The position numbers and the translations under genes were made by a program. The notes below the pieces were generated by a model. The model ran no database searches. It was not told the DNA's origin and saw nothing but the letters and a program-made list of their open reading frames with translations. A stretch of DNA of 64,000 bases, from the NCBI GenBank assembly GCA_963839175.1, contig CAWIUB010000033.1, forward strand, positions 62,001 to 126,000, written 5' to 3'. Numbering within the stretch: the stretch's first letter is position 1; the number at the start of each line of letters is the position of its first letter. Source of the stretch: CAWIUB01 sp963839175 (GTDB taxonomy: Bacteria; Actinomycetota; Actinomycetes; Mycobacteriales; Jatrophihabitantaceae). Shown in pieces: positions 42,537 through 50,071 of this stretch.

Positions 42537-42849
42537 TTGTTGCAGACCGGCTTCCATCCGATCGACGGTGCGGATTTCCTTGTGAGGCTGGGAGCACCGT
42601 ATCGCGGAACTGGCGAGATTCCGACGTGAGGAGGGGCCGGTCACCGACGCACTGGCGTACGCCGACGTGACCGCGGGCCCGGACGGTACTCCGATGAGCG
42701 TGCCGGACCGGCTTGCTGACATCGCGGCCCGGCACGCCCAGGAGGATCCGGAGCTGGTGGCCGCCCGACGTGCCCGGGTTCCACGACTGCTGGCCGCCAG
42801 CCAACGGGTTCACCTGCACGCCTCGGAGACCGCGCCGGCAAGAGGATGA
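42537..42849 (+). pseudogene. HD-domain phosphohydrolase relic (C-terminal part)
   Basis: TGFHPIDGADFLVRLGAPYRG is followed by a TGA, then in another frame RREEGPVTDALAYADVTAGPDGTPMSVPDRLADIAARHAQED. Together they follow the order of the actinobacterial HD-domain proteins (TGxHPLDGAxxLRxxG ... DALTYADxTxGPDGxPM). The HHSG metal part between them is deleted. Non-functional. Confidence 0.5.
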
Positions 42850-42885
42850 CGCTTCGATCAGCCAGCCCACTGGCACCCATGACGG

Positions 42886-43047
42886 GTGCGCCGGCGCCGT
42901 CGCTACGAACTGGTCGTCAGCATGGCCGTCGTCCACGCCATGCCGGCCTTCGTGCTAATCGTTTTCCCAATGGGGCTGCTGTTGGACCGGGTCATCCGGC
43001 GTGGGCGATGCGCGCCGGCACCGGGAGCGGAAGGGTTCCGAGGATGA
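42886..43047 (+). CDS. Small membrane peptide coupled to lipid kinase
   Basis: 53 residues from GTG 42886: a basic start RRRRRYELVVS, one hydrophobic helix AVVHAMPAFVLIVFPMGLLL, then a basic tail. The stop overlaps the kinase ATG (ATGA at 43044-43047), which favours a real translated leader or partner. It could also be a remnant of a longer membrane gene. No family recognised. Confidence 0.4.
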   Translation: MRRRRRYELVVSMAVVHAMPAFVLIVFPMGLLLDRVIRRGRCAPAPGAEGFRG

Positions 43048-44450
43048 GCGCGCCGGGTCCCGAAGAGCGGGGTCCGGACGCCGTGACGGACGTCGACGGG
43101 CGCGCGCCGGTGACTCCGGCGCAGCGGTGGCTGGCCCGGCTGGCGGTTCTCGCTGCGCTCGCGGCGATAGCGGTGCTGCTCGTCGGCGGCGCCAAGAGCA
43201 TCGGCATCCTGATCTCCGGCGTGGCCGGCGCCGCCCTCAGCCTCGCCGGCGGGTGGTTGTTCCTGAGCAACCGCGGCCTGGTCCGCTGGCTGGCCGCAGC
43301 GGTGGCCGTCGCCGCACCGGTCTTCGTCCTGGTGCTCTACCTCTCCCGGCAATTGCTGTGGGCGGTCCTGCTCGTCGTCGTGCTGAGCGCGATTTCGGCC
43401 GCCGCCGGGCGAGCCGCGATCATCCGCGCCCGGCCCTCGGCCGGCATGCCCGAACGACCGACCCGTCCACCACGCCGGCCCTTCGTGATCATGAATCCCC
43501 GCTCCGGCGGAGGGAAGGTCGGCAAGTTCGCACTCGACACGAAGGCCGCCGCCCTCGGTGCCGAGGTCGGACTGATCACCGGCCCGGGCCAGGTCGACGT
43601 CGCCGGGTTGGCTCGCCAAGCCGTGGCCGATGGCGCCGACCTGCTCGGTGTCGCCGGCGGCGACGGAACCCAGGCACTCGTCGCCGGGATCGCCGCCGAG
43701 TACGGGCTGCCGTTCCTGGTCATCTGCGCGGGTACGCGCAACCACTTCGCGATGGACCTCGGCCTGGACCGCGAACGGCCCGACACAGGTCTGGACGCAC
43801 TGACCGACGGTGTCGAGCTGTGCCTCGACCTTGGCCTGATCGGTGGGCGAACCTTCGTGAACAACGCGTCGTTCGGCGCCTACGCGCAGGTCGTGCAGAG
43901 TCCGGCCTATCGCGAGGACAAGCGTGGCACGACTCTGCAGATGCTGCCTGAGCTGCTCTCCGGGCAACGCGGGCCGCGACTCGTGGTTCGGATCGACGAC
44001 GGCGTGACGATCGAGGCGCCGAAGGCCCTATTGGTCAGCAACAACCCTTACGAACTGGGGGATCTGGCCGGACTGGGTCGCCGGGCCCGCCTGGACACCG
44101 GAGCGCTCGGTGTCATCGCGGTCACTGTCGACAGTGTGGCCCAGGCCGTGGAGCTGCTCCGCGGCCGCCGCGCAAGCGGCATTCGGCGCTTCGTCGCACA
44201 CAAGGTCGTCGTCGAAGCGGACGCCGACCAGATCCCGGTCGGCATCGACGGTGAGGCGGTGATGATGACCACGCCGGTGCGCTGTTCGATCCGGCCGCTC
44301 GCCCTGCGCGTGCGCGTACCGCGACAGCGGCCCGGCACGCCCACGCCCGCCCCCCAGATGGATCGCACCCTGCTGCTACGCCAGGCGCTGTCCATGCCCC
44401 ACCACGCCCACGCGGGGGAACGGGCGGAAGGTCAGCGTCCCCGACGGTAG
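43044..44450 (+). CDS. Diacylglycerol/sphingosine kinase-type lipid kinase with membrane N-terminus
   Basis: 468 residues. Four hydrophobic segments in the first 125 residues anchor it. The DAGK catalytic domain begins RPFVIMNPRSGGGKVGKFALD (about 146-166) and has the nucleotide loop GVAGGDGTQALVAG (about 203-216), then NHFAMDLGLDRE and a C-terminal DgkB/YegS-like beta-sandwich with IPVGIDGEAV. It should phosphorylate a lipid alcohol such as diacylglycerol to phosphatidic acid. The 3' end overlaps the convergent PAP2 relic by 19 bases; PAP2 enzymes catalyse the opposite reaction. Confidence 0.8.
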   Translation: MSAPGPEERGPDAVTDVDGRAPVTPAQRWLARLAVLAALAAIAVLLVGGAKSIGILISGVAGAALSLAGGWLFLSNRGLVRWLAAAVAVAAPVFVLVLYLSRQLLWAVLLVVVLSAISAAAGRAAIIRARPSAGMPERPTRPPRRPFVIMNPRSGGGKVGKFALDTKAAALGAEVGLITGPGQVDVAGLARQAVADGADLLGVAGGDGTQALVAGIAAEYGLPFLVICAGTRNHFAMDLGLDRERPDTGLDALTDGVELCLDLGLIGGRTFVNNASFGAYAQVVQSPAYREDKRGTTLQMLPELLSGQRGPRLVVRIDDGVTIEAPKALLVSNNPYELGDLAGLGRRARLDTGALGVIAVTVDSVAQAVELLRGRRASGIRRFVAHKVVVEADADQIPVGIDGEAVMMTTPVRCSIRPLALRVRVPRQRPGTPTPAPQMDRTLLLRQALSMPHHAHAGERAEGQRPRR

Positions 44451-45014
44451 CGGTCGAGGGTCTGCGTGGTGAGCTGCGCCAGGACGGTACCGAGGATCGA
44501 GCCGACCACGACATCGCCGGGGTAGTGGACGCCGGTGTGCACCCGCGAGTAGGCGACCATTCCCGCAGCGGCGTGCAGCGGCACCGCGACGACCGGCAAG
44601 CCGCTCCCCACGCCGGTCGAAAAGGCAAAGGCGACCGCCGAATGGCCCGACGGAAACGACAGCGAGGTCGGCATCCGGACCTGCCGCGCCGGGACGTTCC
44701 GGCCTCGCCCGGCGCCCCACCCGCTTGACCACGTTGACGAACGCGCTGGTCACCGCGATCGAGGTGAGGCCCTGTGCGGCGGACAGCCGGCCCGGGCGTC
44801 CGCCGACGAGCGCCAGCACGCTCGCCACCCCCACCCACAAGCGCGAATAGTTGGCGGCATGCGACAGCATCCGCATCCCCCGGTCCAGCGTGGGCGTGGG
44901 CGTGGACGCGATCGCGGTGTACACGGCCTGGTCCACCTTCTTCGGGTCCGCCAACCAGTTCCGCGAGGACGGGCGATGCAGGTCCGGCAGCTCGCCGGAC
45001 GTAGATCCAGCCAC
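44432..45014 (-). pseudogene. PAP2-family lipid phosphatase, one-base frameshift
   Basis: The first frame (GTG 45014) gives SRNWLADPKKVDQAVYTAIAS, then FVNVVKRVGRRARPERP with the K-x6-RP motif. The frame then shifts near 44695 and resumes with RMPTSLSFPSGHSAVAFAF (second motif) and SRVHTGVHYPGDVVVG (third motif). All catalytic motifs are present, and the total (583 nt) is one base over a multiple of three, so a single inserted base breaks an otherwise complete gene. Recent mutation, sequencing error or recoding are all possible. Confidence 0.7.
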
Positions 45015-45051
45015 TCGAGCACCCCGCCGGCGACCCGTTCGATGGCGCCAG

Positions 45052-45183
45052 CACATACGAGGCTGTCGCACAAAGCCTTTGGAGATCAACATGACCACAA
45101 CATCTAGATCCTCGGCCTGCCGCAGTGACAGATGTGGTGTTGCCGCCATGGTCCGAACCGTTTGTGCGACAGCCTCATACGTG
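45052..45183. repeat. MITE-like 132-bp element with 23-bp inverted ends
   Basis: CACATACGAGGCTGTCGCACAAA (45052-45074) is the inverted counterpart of 45161-45183 with two mismatches. The 86-bp interior is partly palindromic. No transposase inside. The ends resemble terminal repeats of an insertion sequence, so a non-autonomous element is plausible. No clear target-site duplication was found. Confidence 0.5.
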
Positions 45184-45742
45184 TGGCATTTCGACACGGC
45201 TTATCTGCCGCCGGTGAACGCGTTCTGGTCCTCACCCTCCACGGCGCCGCGGGCGTCCAGATCGCCGGCTTGACCGTGCGGAAGGCCGACGGGTCAATGA
45301 GCCGGAGGGCTGCAAGCGTCACAATAATGACCACTGCCATCCCACTGAACCGGCGGAACCGAAAGAGCGGTTTCTGGCGTGGTGCGCGAGGGCGCGCGTT
45401 CCCCGGCACCTCTACCGACCGTGCCGGATGGATGGGCGGTCGCGAACGCGCCACATCACGTTGAGGAGGCCATGCTTCTGCGCGCGCCGGCTGGTCGTCT
45501 TCCGCGCCGGTCGAACACTGCCCACGTCGTTGTGAGTGCATGAGATTGACCCATTCCCTCGCGAACTCTTCCACGGGCCTTTTCGGATGCGACGTCGCCC
45601 GGGACGTCGAGGCCAGCACGTCGTCGGCCTCGAGACCGCGCGATCTTGTCGTCCCTCTTACCCGGTTCGGGTGATGCGCCGGCGGAAGTTCGCGCCTATC
45701 AAGGTGGGTGTGGACCTGCACGTCCGCAGAGGGGGTCACAGG
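45184..45742. other. Gap before redox operon; no gene seen
   Basis: 559 bp. Frames such as LVLTLHGAAGVQIAGLTVRK (about 45210-45270) and a longer in-frame extension upstream of the next gene show no recognisable family. The region likely contains the promoter of the operon that starts at 45743; AGAGGGGGTCACAGG directly before that gene is its ribosome-binding site. Confidence 0.4.
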
Positions 45743-47476
45743 ATGAAGACGGTGATTGTTGGGGGAGTTGCGGCTGGTGCGTCAACGGGGGCGCGCCTGA
45801 GGCGGCTCGACGAGTCAGCCGAGATCGTGGTGCTTGAGCGTGATCACTACGTCTCGTTCGCGAACTGCGGTTTGCCGTATCACATCGGTGGTGCTATCCC
45901 GGATCGGGACAGCCTGCTGCTGCAGACGCCGGAAAGTCTGGCCAAGAGTCTGGCGCTTGATGTGCGGACCGGGCAGGACGTGATCCGCATCGACCGTGAC
46001 GCCAAGGAAGTGGAAGTGCGCGACATCGAGCAGGGGCGCACGTACCGGGAGTCGTACGACAAGCTCGTGTTGTGCCTGGGGGCCGAGCCGGTTCGGCCAC
46101 CGATCCCGGGTGCCGACGACCCGCGTGTCGATGTGCTGCGCAACATCCCTGACATGGACCGCATCATCGCCCAGCTCGACAAGGGCGCCTCGAGCGCCGT
46201 CATCGTCGGCGGTAGCTACATCGGGCTGGAGCTCACGGAAGCCTTCCGGTCACGAGGGCTGCAGACCACCGTGGTCGAGCGGACCGAGCGGCTCATGCCG
46301 TGGCTCGACCCCGAGATGACACGGATCTTGGACTACCACGTCCGCACCCACGATGTGGACCTTCGACTCGGCACGTCTGCCGAGGCTGTTCGCCGGTCGA
46401 AGGACGACAGGCTGGTGCTCGATCTTTCCGACGGCACGTCCGTTGAGGCTGACGTCGTCGCCATGGCTGCCGGGGCTCGCCCGAATGTGGCGCTCGCCCG
46501 TGCCGCCGGTATCGAGATCGGACCTCGCGGGGGCATCGTCGTCGACGCGCACATGCGCACCTCGGCGCCTGACATCCTCGCTGCCGGTGACGCCGTGGAG
46601 ACCGCTCACTTCCTCACCGGCGAGCCCACCCTGTCGATGCTGGCCGGCCCTGCGAACCGTGGAGGCCGGATCGCCGCCGACACCATCGGTGGTCGCGACA
46701 GTGCGTACCGGGGTACCCAGGGCACAGCCGTGGTCAAGGTGTTCGACATGACGGCGGGCGGCACCGGTATGACCGAGACCGAACTGCGTGCCGCCGGCAT
46801 GGACTACCGCAAGGTCTACACCCACCAGAACGGCCACGCGGCCTACTACCCCGGCACCGCGCCGCTGTTCGTCAAGGTGCTGTTCTCCCCGGGCGACGGT
46901 AAGCTGCTCGGTGCCCAGGTGCTCGGCTGGGACGGTGTCGACAAGCGCATCGACGTGCTCGCGGTCGCGCTGCGCGCCGGGATGACGATCTACGACCTGG
47001 AGCACCTGGAGCTCGCCTACGCCCCGCCCTACGGGGCCGCGAAAGACCCGGTCAACATGGCCGGCTTCCTGGGCGCGAACCTGCTGCGCGGGGACATCGA
47101 CCTCTGGTATCCGGAGGACTACCCGGACTGTGCCGAGCGGGTGACGATCCTTGATGTGCGTACGCCGGCGGAGTACGCGGCGTGGCACATCCCCGAGGCG
47201 ATCCTCATGCCGTACACCGAGCTGCGTCAAAGGCTGGATGAGGTACCTCGCGACAAGCCCGTGTACACCTACTGCCGGTCGGGCTTTCGCAGCTACATCG
47301 CCTACTGCACGCTGAAGCAGAACGGGTGGGACGAGGTGGCGTTCCTCGCCGGGGGGATGATGACCTATCACGGCTACCACAGGACGCCGCTCACGGTCGG
47401 CAAGGGCGGCATGCCAATGGTGGCCCACGCCGAGGACGAGCTGGCCCAGCGCCCCGGTGCACTCGAACACGTCTGA
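45743..47476 (+). CDS. CoA-disulfide reductase-like flavoprotein with C-terminal rhodanese
   Basis: 577 residues. FAD motif TVIVGGVAAGASTGARLRRLD (about 3-23), redox Cys in SFANCGLPYHIGG (Cys about 43), NAD(P)H motif AVIVGGSYIGLELTEAFRSRG (about 152-172), and FAD motif ILAAGDAVE. Dimerisation domain to about 455, then a rhodanese domain with TILDVRTPAEYAAWHIPEAILMPY and active Cys in YTYCRSGFRSYIAY. This matches CoA-disulfide/polysulfide reductases with rhodanese tails (CoADR-RHD type), which reduce CoA disulfide or sulfane sulfur with NAD(P)H. First gene of a three-gene + strand operon, 8 bp before the lactonase gene. Confidence 0.85.
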   Translation: MKTVIVGGVAAGASTGARLRRLDESAEIVVLERDHYVSFANCGLPYHIGGAIPDRDSLLLQTPESLAKSLALDVRTGQDVIRIDRDAKEVEVRDIEQGRTYRESYDKLVLCLGAEPVRPPIPGADDPRVDVLRNIPDMDRIIAQLDKGASSAVIVGGSYIGLELTEAFRSRGLQTTVVERTERLMPWLDPEMTRILDYHVRTHDVDLRLGTSAEAVRRSKDDRLVLDLSDGTSVEADVVAMAAGARPNVALARAAGIEIGPRGGIVVDAHMRTSAPDILAAGDAVETAHFLTGEPTLSMLAGPANRGGRIAADTIGGRDSAYRGTQGTAVVKVFDMTAGGTGMTETELRAAGMDYRKVYTHQNGHAAYYPGTAPLFVKVLFSPGDGKLLGAQVLGWDGVDKRIDVLAVALRAGMTIYDLEHLELAYAPPYGAAKDPVNMAGFLGANLLRGDIDLWYPEDYPDCAERVTILDVRTPAEYAAWHIPEAILMPYTELRQRLDEVPRDKPVYTYCRSGFRSYIAYCTLKQNGWDEVAFLAGGMMTYHGYHRTPLTVGKGGMPMVAHAEDELAQRPGALEHV

Positions 47477-47484
47477 TCTGCGTC

Positions 47485-48381
47485 ATGGGTGACACTCCGG
47501 TCGAGGTTGCGTTGGACATACGGCCTCAGCATGCAGAAGGCCCGCTCTGGGACGCTGGGACGGCGCGCCTGTGGTGGGTGGACATCACCGGAGAACGGGT
47601 GCACTGCTTCGACCCGGAGTCGAGCAACGACAGCTCCTGGAGCACCTCCGGACAGCCGGGTGGCGTCGTGCTCGACGCGACCGGAGCGCCGGTCGTGGCG
47701 AGCCCCGAGGGCCTGGCCGTGCTCGACCGGACTACCGGCGCGATGAAGCTCCGCGTCCCGATCGAACCGGACAGAACCGAGAACCGTGCGAACGACGTCA
47801 AAGTCGACCACCGAGGACGGGTCTGGGTCGGGTCGATGGCCTTCGACAAGCGGCCACGGAACGCAGCTTTGTACCGGGTCGATGGCGACACGGTGACTTG
47901 CGTGGTCGACGGCCTCACGATCGCCAACGGACCCGCCTTCGACGAGTCGCACGGGCGCCTCTACCTAGCCGACACCGGCATCTGTGTCGTCGACGTATTC
48001 GACATGGACCCCGAGACCGGCGCCCTGACTGGTCGTCGGCGTTTCCTCGATTTCAACGAAGCACAGATCTGGCCGGACGGCATGACCGCCGACGACGAGG
48101 GCATGCTGTGGGTCGCGCTGGGACGAGCCAGCGCCGTGCACCGCTACCGCGCCGACGGCACCCTCGACGGCCTCGTCGAGATACCGACAACGAACCCCAC
48201 CTCGGTGGCCTTCGGCGGCATCGACGGCGGCGACCTTTACATCACCACCTCATGGTTCGACTGCGAACCAGACACCCGCGCCACCCAACCGCTGGCCGGC
48301 GCGATCTTCCGATGCCGCCCCGGGGTGACGGGGCGCCCCTCACCGCGGTGGATGGGCGTCCCCCCTCAGCGGCGCACTTGA
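47485..48381 (+). CDS. SMP-30/gluconolactonase-type lactonase
   Basis: 298 residues, six-bladed beta-propeller. Metal ligands expected at Glu18 (QHAEGPLWD), Asn in ENRANDVKVDHRGRVWVGSM, Asn in TIANGPAFDESHGRLYLADT and Asp in IWPDGMTADDEGMLWVAL are all present. It hydrolyses sugar lactones such as gluconolactone. The C-terminal 15 residues after GAIFRCRPGVTG look read-through-like. Placed between the flavoprotein and the G6PD-like gene: a lactonase next to a lactone-producing dehydrogenase. Confidence 0.8.
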   Translation: MGDTPVEVALDIRPQHAEGPLWDAGTARLWWVDITGERVHCFDPESSNDSSWSTSGQPGGVVLDATGAPVVASPEGLAVLDRTTGAMKLRVPIEPDRTENRANDVKVDHRGRVWVGSMAFDKRPRNAALYRVDGDTVTCVVDGLTIANGPAFDESHGRLYLADTGICVVDVFDMDPETGALTGRRRFLDFNEAQIWPDGMTADDEGMLWVALGRASAVHRYRADGTLDGLVEIPTTNPTSVAFGGIDGGDLYITTSWFDCEPDTRATQPLAGAIFRCRPGVTGRPSPRWMGVPPQRRT

Positions 48382-48427
48382 CCGAGCGCGACCCCGACCT
48401 ACCACGACCCGAGAAAGGGGCCACCCG

Positions 48428-49789
48428 ATGATCGGGCGAATGATCCTCTTCGGAGCCTCCGGCGATCTGACCAGCCGCCTGCTGATGCCAGCAGTTGCCC
48501 AGCTGGCCCAGGCCGACCTCCTGCCAGCCGGGTTCGCGATCGTGGGCTCAGCCAACACCGACTGGTCAACCGACGATTTCCGCCAGCACATCGCCAGCGG
48601 GCTGGAGAAATACTCGACCGTCAGTCCGACCACACGCGACGCCGTCGTGAACATGCTCAGCTTCCAGCCGTCCGACGTCACCCGGCCCGCGGACGTGAGC
48701 AAGCTGATCGGCGACGGTCGTCCGGACACGTTGGTCTACCTCGCGCTGCCGCCGAGCCTGCTCCAGTCGGTGCTGCCGGCGTTGGCGACAGCCAAGCTGC
48801 GCGCCTCGGACGCGGTAGCGATCGAGAAACCCTTCGGAACCGACCTGGCGTCGGCCCACCATCTCAACGAGATCCTCCGCCTCCAGCTGCCCCAGCCGAC
48901 GATCTTCCGGAACGACCACTTCCTGTCCAACGAGCTCGTCCGCCGAGTCGTCACCCTTCGGTTCCTCAACCGCGTCTTCGAGCCGATCTGGAACGCCGTG
49001 CACGTGGAGCGGGTCGACATCAGCTGGCTGGAGAGCCTGACCCTGGAAGGCCGGGCCTCCTACTACGACCGTGCCGGCGCACTCAAGGACATGCTGCAGA
49101 ACCACCTCATGGAGGCGATGGCGCTGATCCTCATGGAACAACCGGCCCGTATCGACGCTGACTCGTTCCGCGATGTCCGGGTCGAGGCGCTGCGGTCAGT
49201 GGCCACGCCGACGGCCGAGCGGATGCGCAGCGCCACCGTCCGCGCCCGATACACCGCAGGCACGATCGGGACGCGGCAGGTTCCCTCCTACGTCGCCGAG
49301 CCCGGGGTCGATCCCCGCCGCAACACCGAGACCTACGCATCACTGAGGGTCGACGTGAACAGCCCCCGATGGGCCGGCGTCCCCTTCACCATGCGTTCGG
49401 GCAAGGCCCTGCCAGCGGACTCCGCCGAGATCGCCATCCACTTCCGGCCCCTGCCCCGTTACCTGCTCGACCAGTGGCCGGGCGTCGAGGCGAACGTGCT
49501 CAGGCTGGGTCTCACCGACCCATACGTGCGCCTGGCCGCCACGCTCAACGGTCCCGAGCGAACCGCCGAGACCCGACAGCTCGAAGCACGCTCCACACCG
49601 CCGCGGTTCACCGCATATGCCCACCTGATCCTCGAGATGCTCAACAACAACCCGATGCTGTTCATCCGCGGCGACGAAGCCGAGGAGGCCTGGCGCATCA
49701 TCGACCCCGTCATGAACGCCTGGTCGGCTGGAGACGTCCCGATGCAGGAATACGCCGCCGGCGAAGCGCCTCCAGTGCCACGCCCTTGA
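48428..49789 (+). CDS. Glucose-6-phosphate dehydrogenase family protein, altered phosphate site
   Basis: 453 residues. Rossmann start MILFGASGDLTSRLLMPAVAQL, then VAIEKPFGTD and the catalytic His in DMLQNHLMEAMAL, all as in G6PD. The substrate signature normally written RIDHYLGKE reads RNDHFLSNE: Tyr to Phe and Lys to Asn at two positions that hold the sugar phosphate in the Leuconostoc enzyme. The lysine of GDLAKRKL is also missing (GDLTSRLL). Shorter than typical Zwf (about 490-510). It may oxidise a different or unphosphorylated sugar. 46 bp after the lactonase. Confidence 0.75.
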   Translation: MIGRMILFGASGDLTSRLLMPAVAQLAQADLLPAGFAIVGSANTDWSTDDFRQHIASGLEKYSTVSPTTRDAVVNMLSFQPSDVTRPADVSKLIGDGRPDTLVYLALPPSLLQSVLPALATAKLRASDAVAIEKPFGTDLASAHHLNEILRLQLPQPTIFRNDHFLSNELVRRVVTLRFLNRVFEPIWNAVHVERVDISWLESLTLEGRASYYDRAGALKDMLQNHLMEAMALILMEQPARIDADSFRDVRVEALRSVATPTAERMRSATVRARYTAGTIGTRQVPSYVAEPGVDPRRNTETYASLRVDVNSPRWAGVPFTMRSGKALPADSAEIAIHFRPLPRYLLDQWPGVEANVLRLGLTDPYVRLAATLNGPERTAETRQLEARSTPPRFTAYAHLILEMLNNNPMLFIRGDEAEEAWRIIDPVMNAWSAGDVPMQEYAAGEAPPVPRP

Positions 49790-50071
49790 CGTCATCGAGG
49801 CATCCCGCCGCGGGCCGTTTGGAAGAGCTTCTCGATAACCCAGGACCTCAATCCTTGCGCAGCGGGACCTTACCCGGCCGTGGATCCGACGCTTCCTTCC
49901 GAGATCAAGAGGTCGACGGATCCCCAGGTCTCTTCCTCGCAGACCGGCACGGGAGCCGGGAGTTATCTCTTCTCGTCGCGCGTCGCTCGGCGCCTCGGGT
50001 TAGCCGGAGCTGATCGTGTAAGCGACCGCGGGCGCCGCCTGCGCGGCGGCGGGCGCCTGGACCGGGATGGA

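Noticed and set aside
44690..44700. Programmed frameshift in the PAP2 gene
   Set aside because: No slippery heptamer or downstream structure was apparent; mutation or sequence error is simpler.
48340..49141. Minus-strand frames opposite the G6PD-like gene
   Set aside because: Complementary-strand shadows of a well-supported gene.
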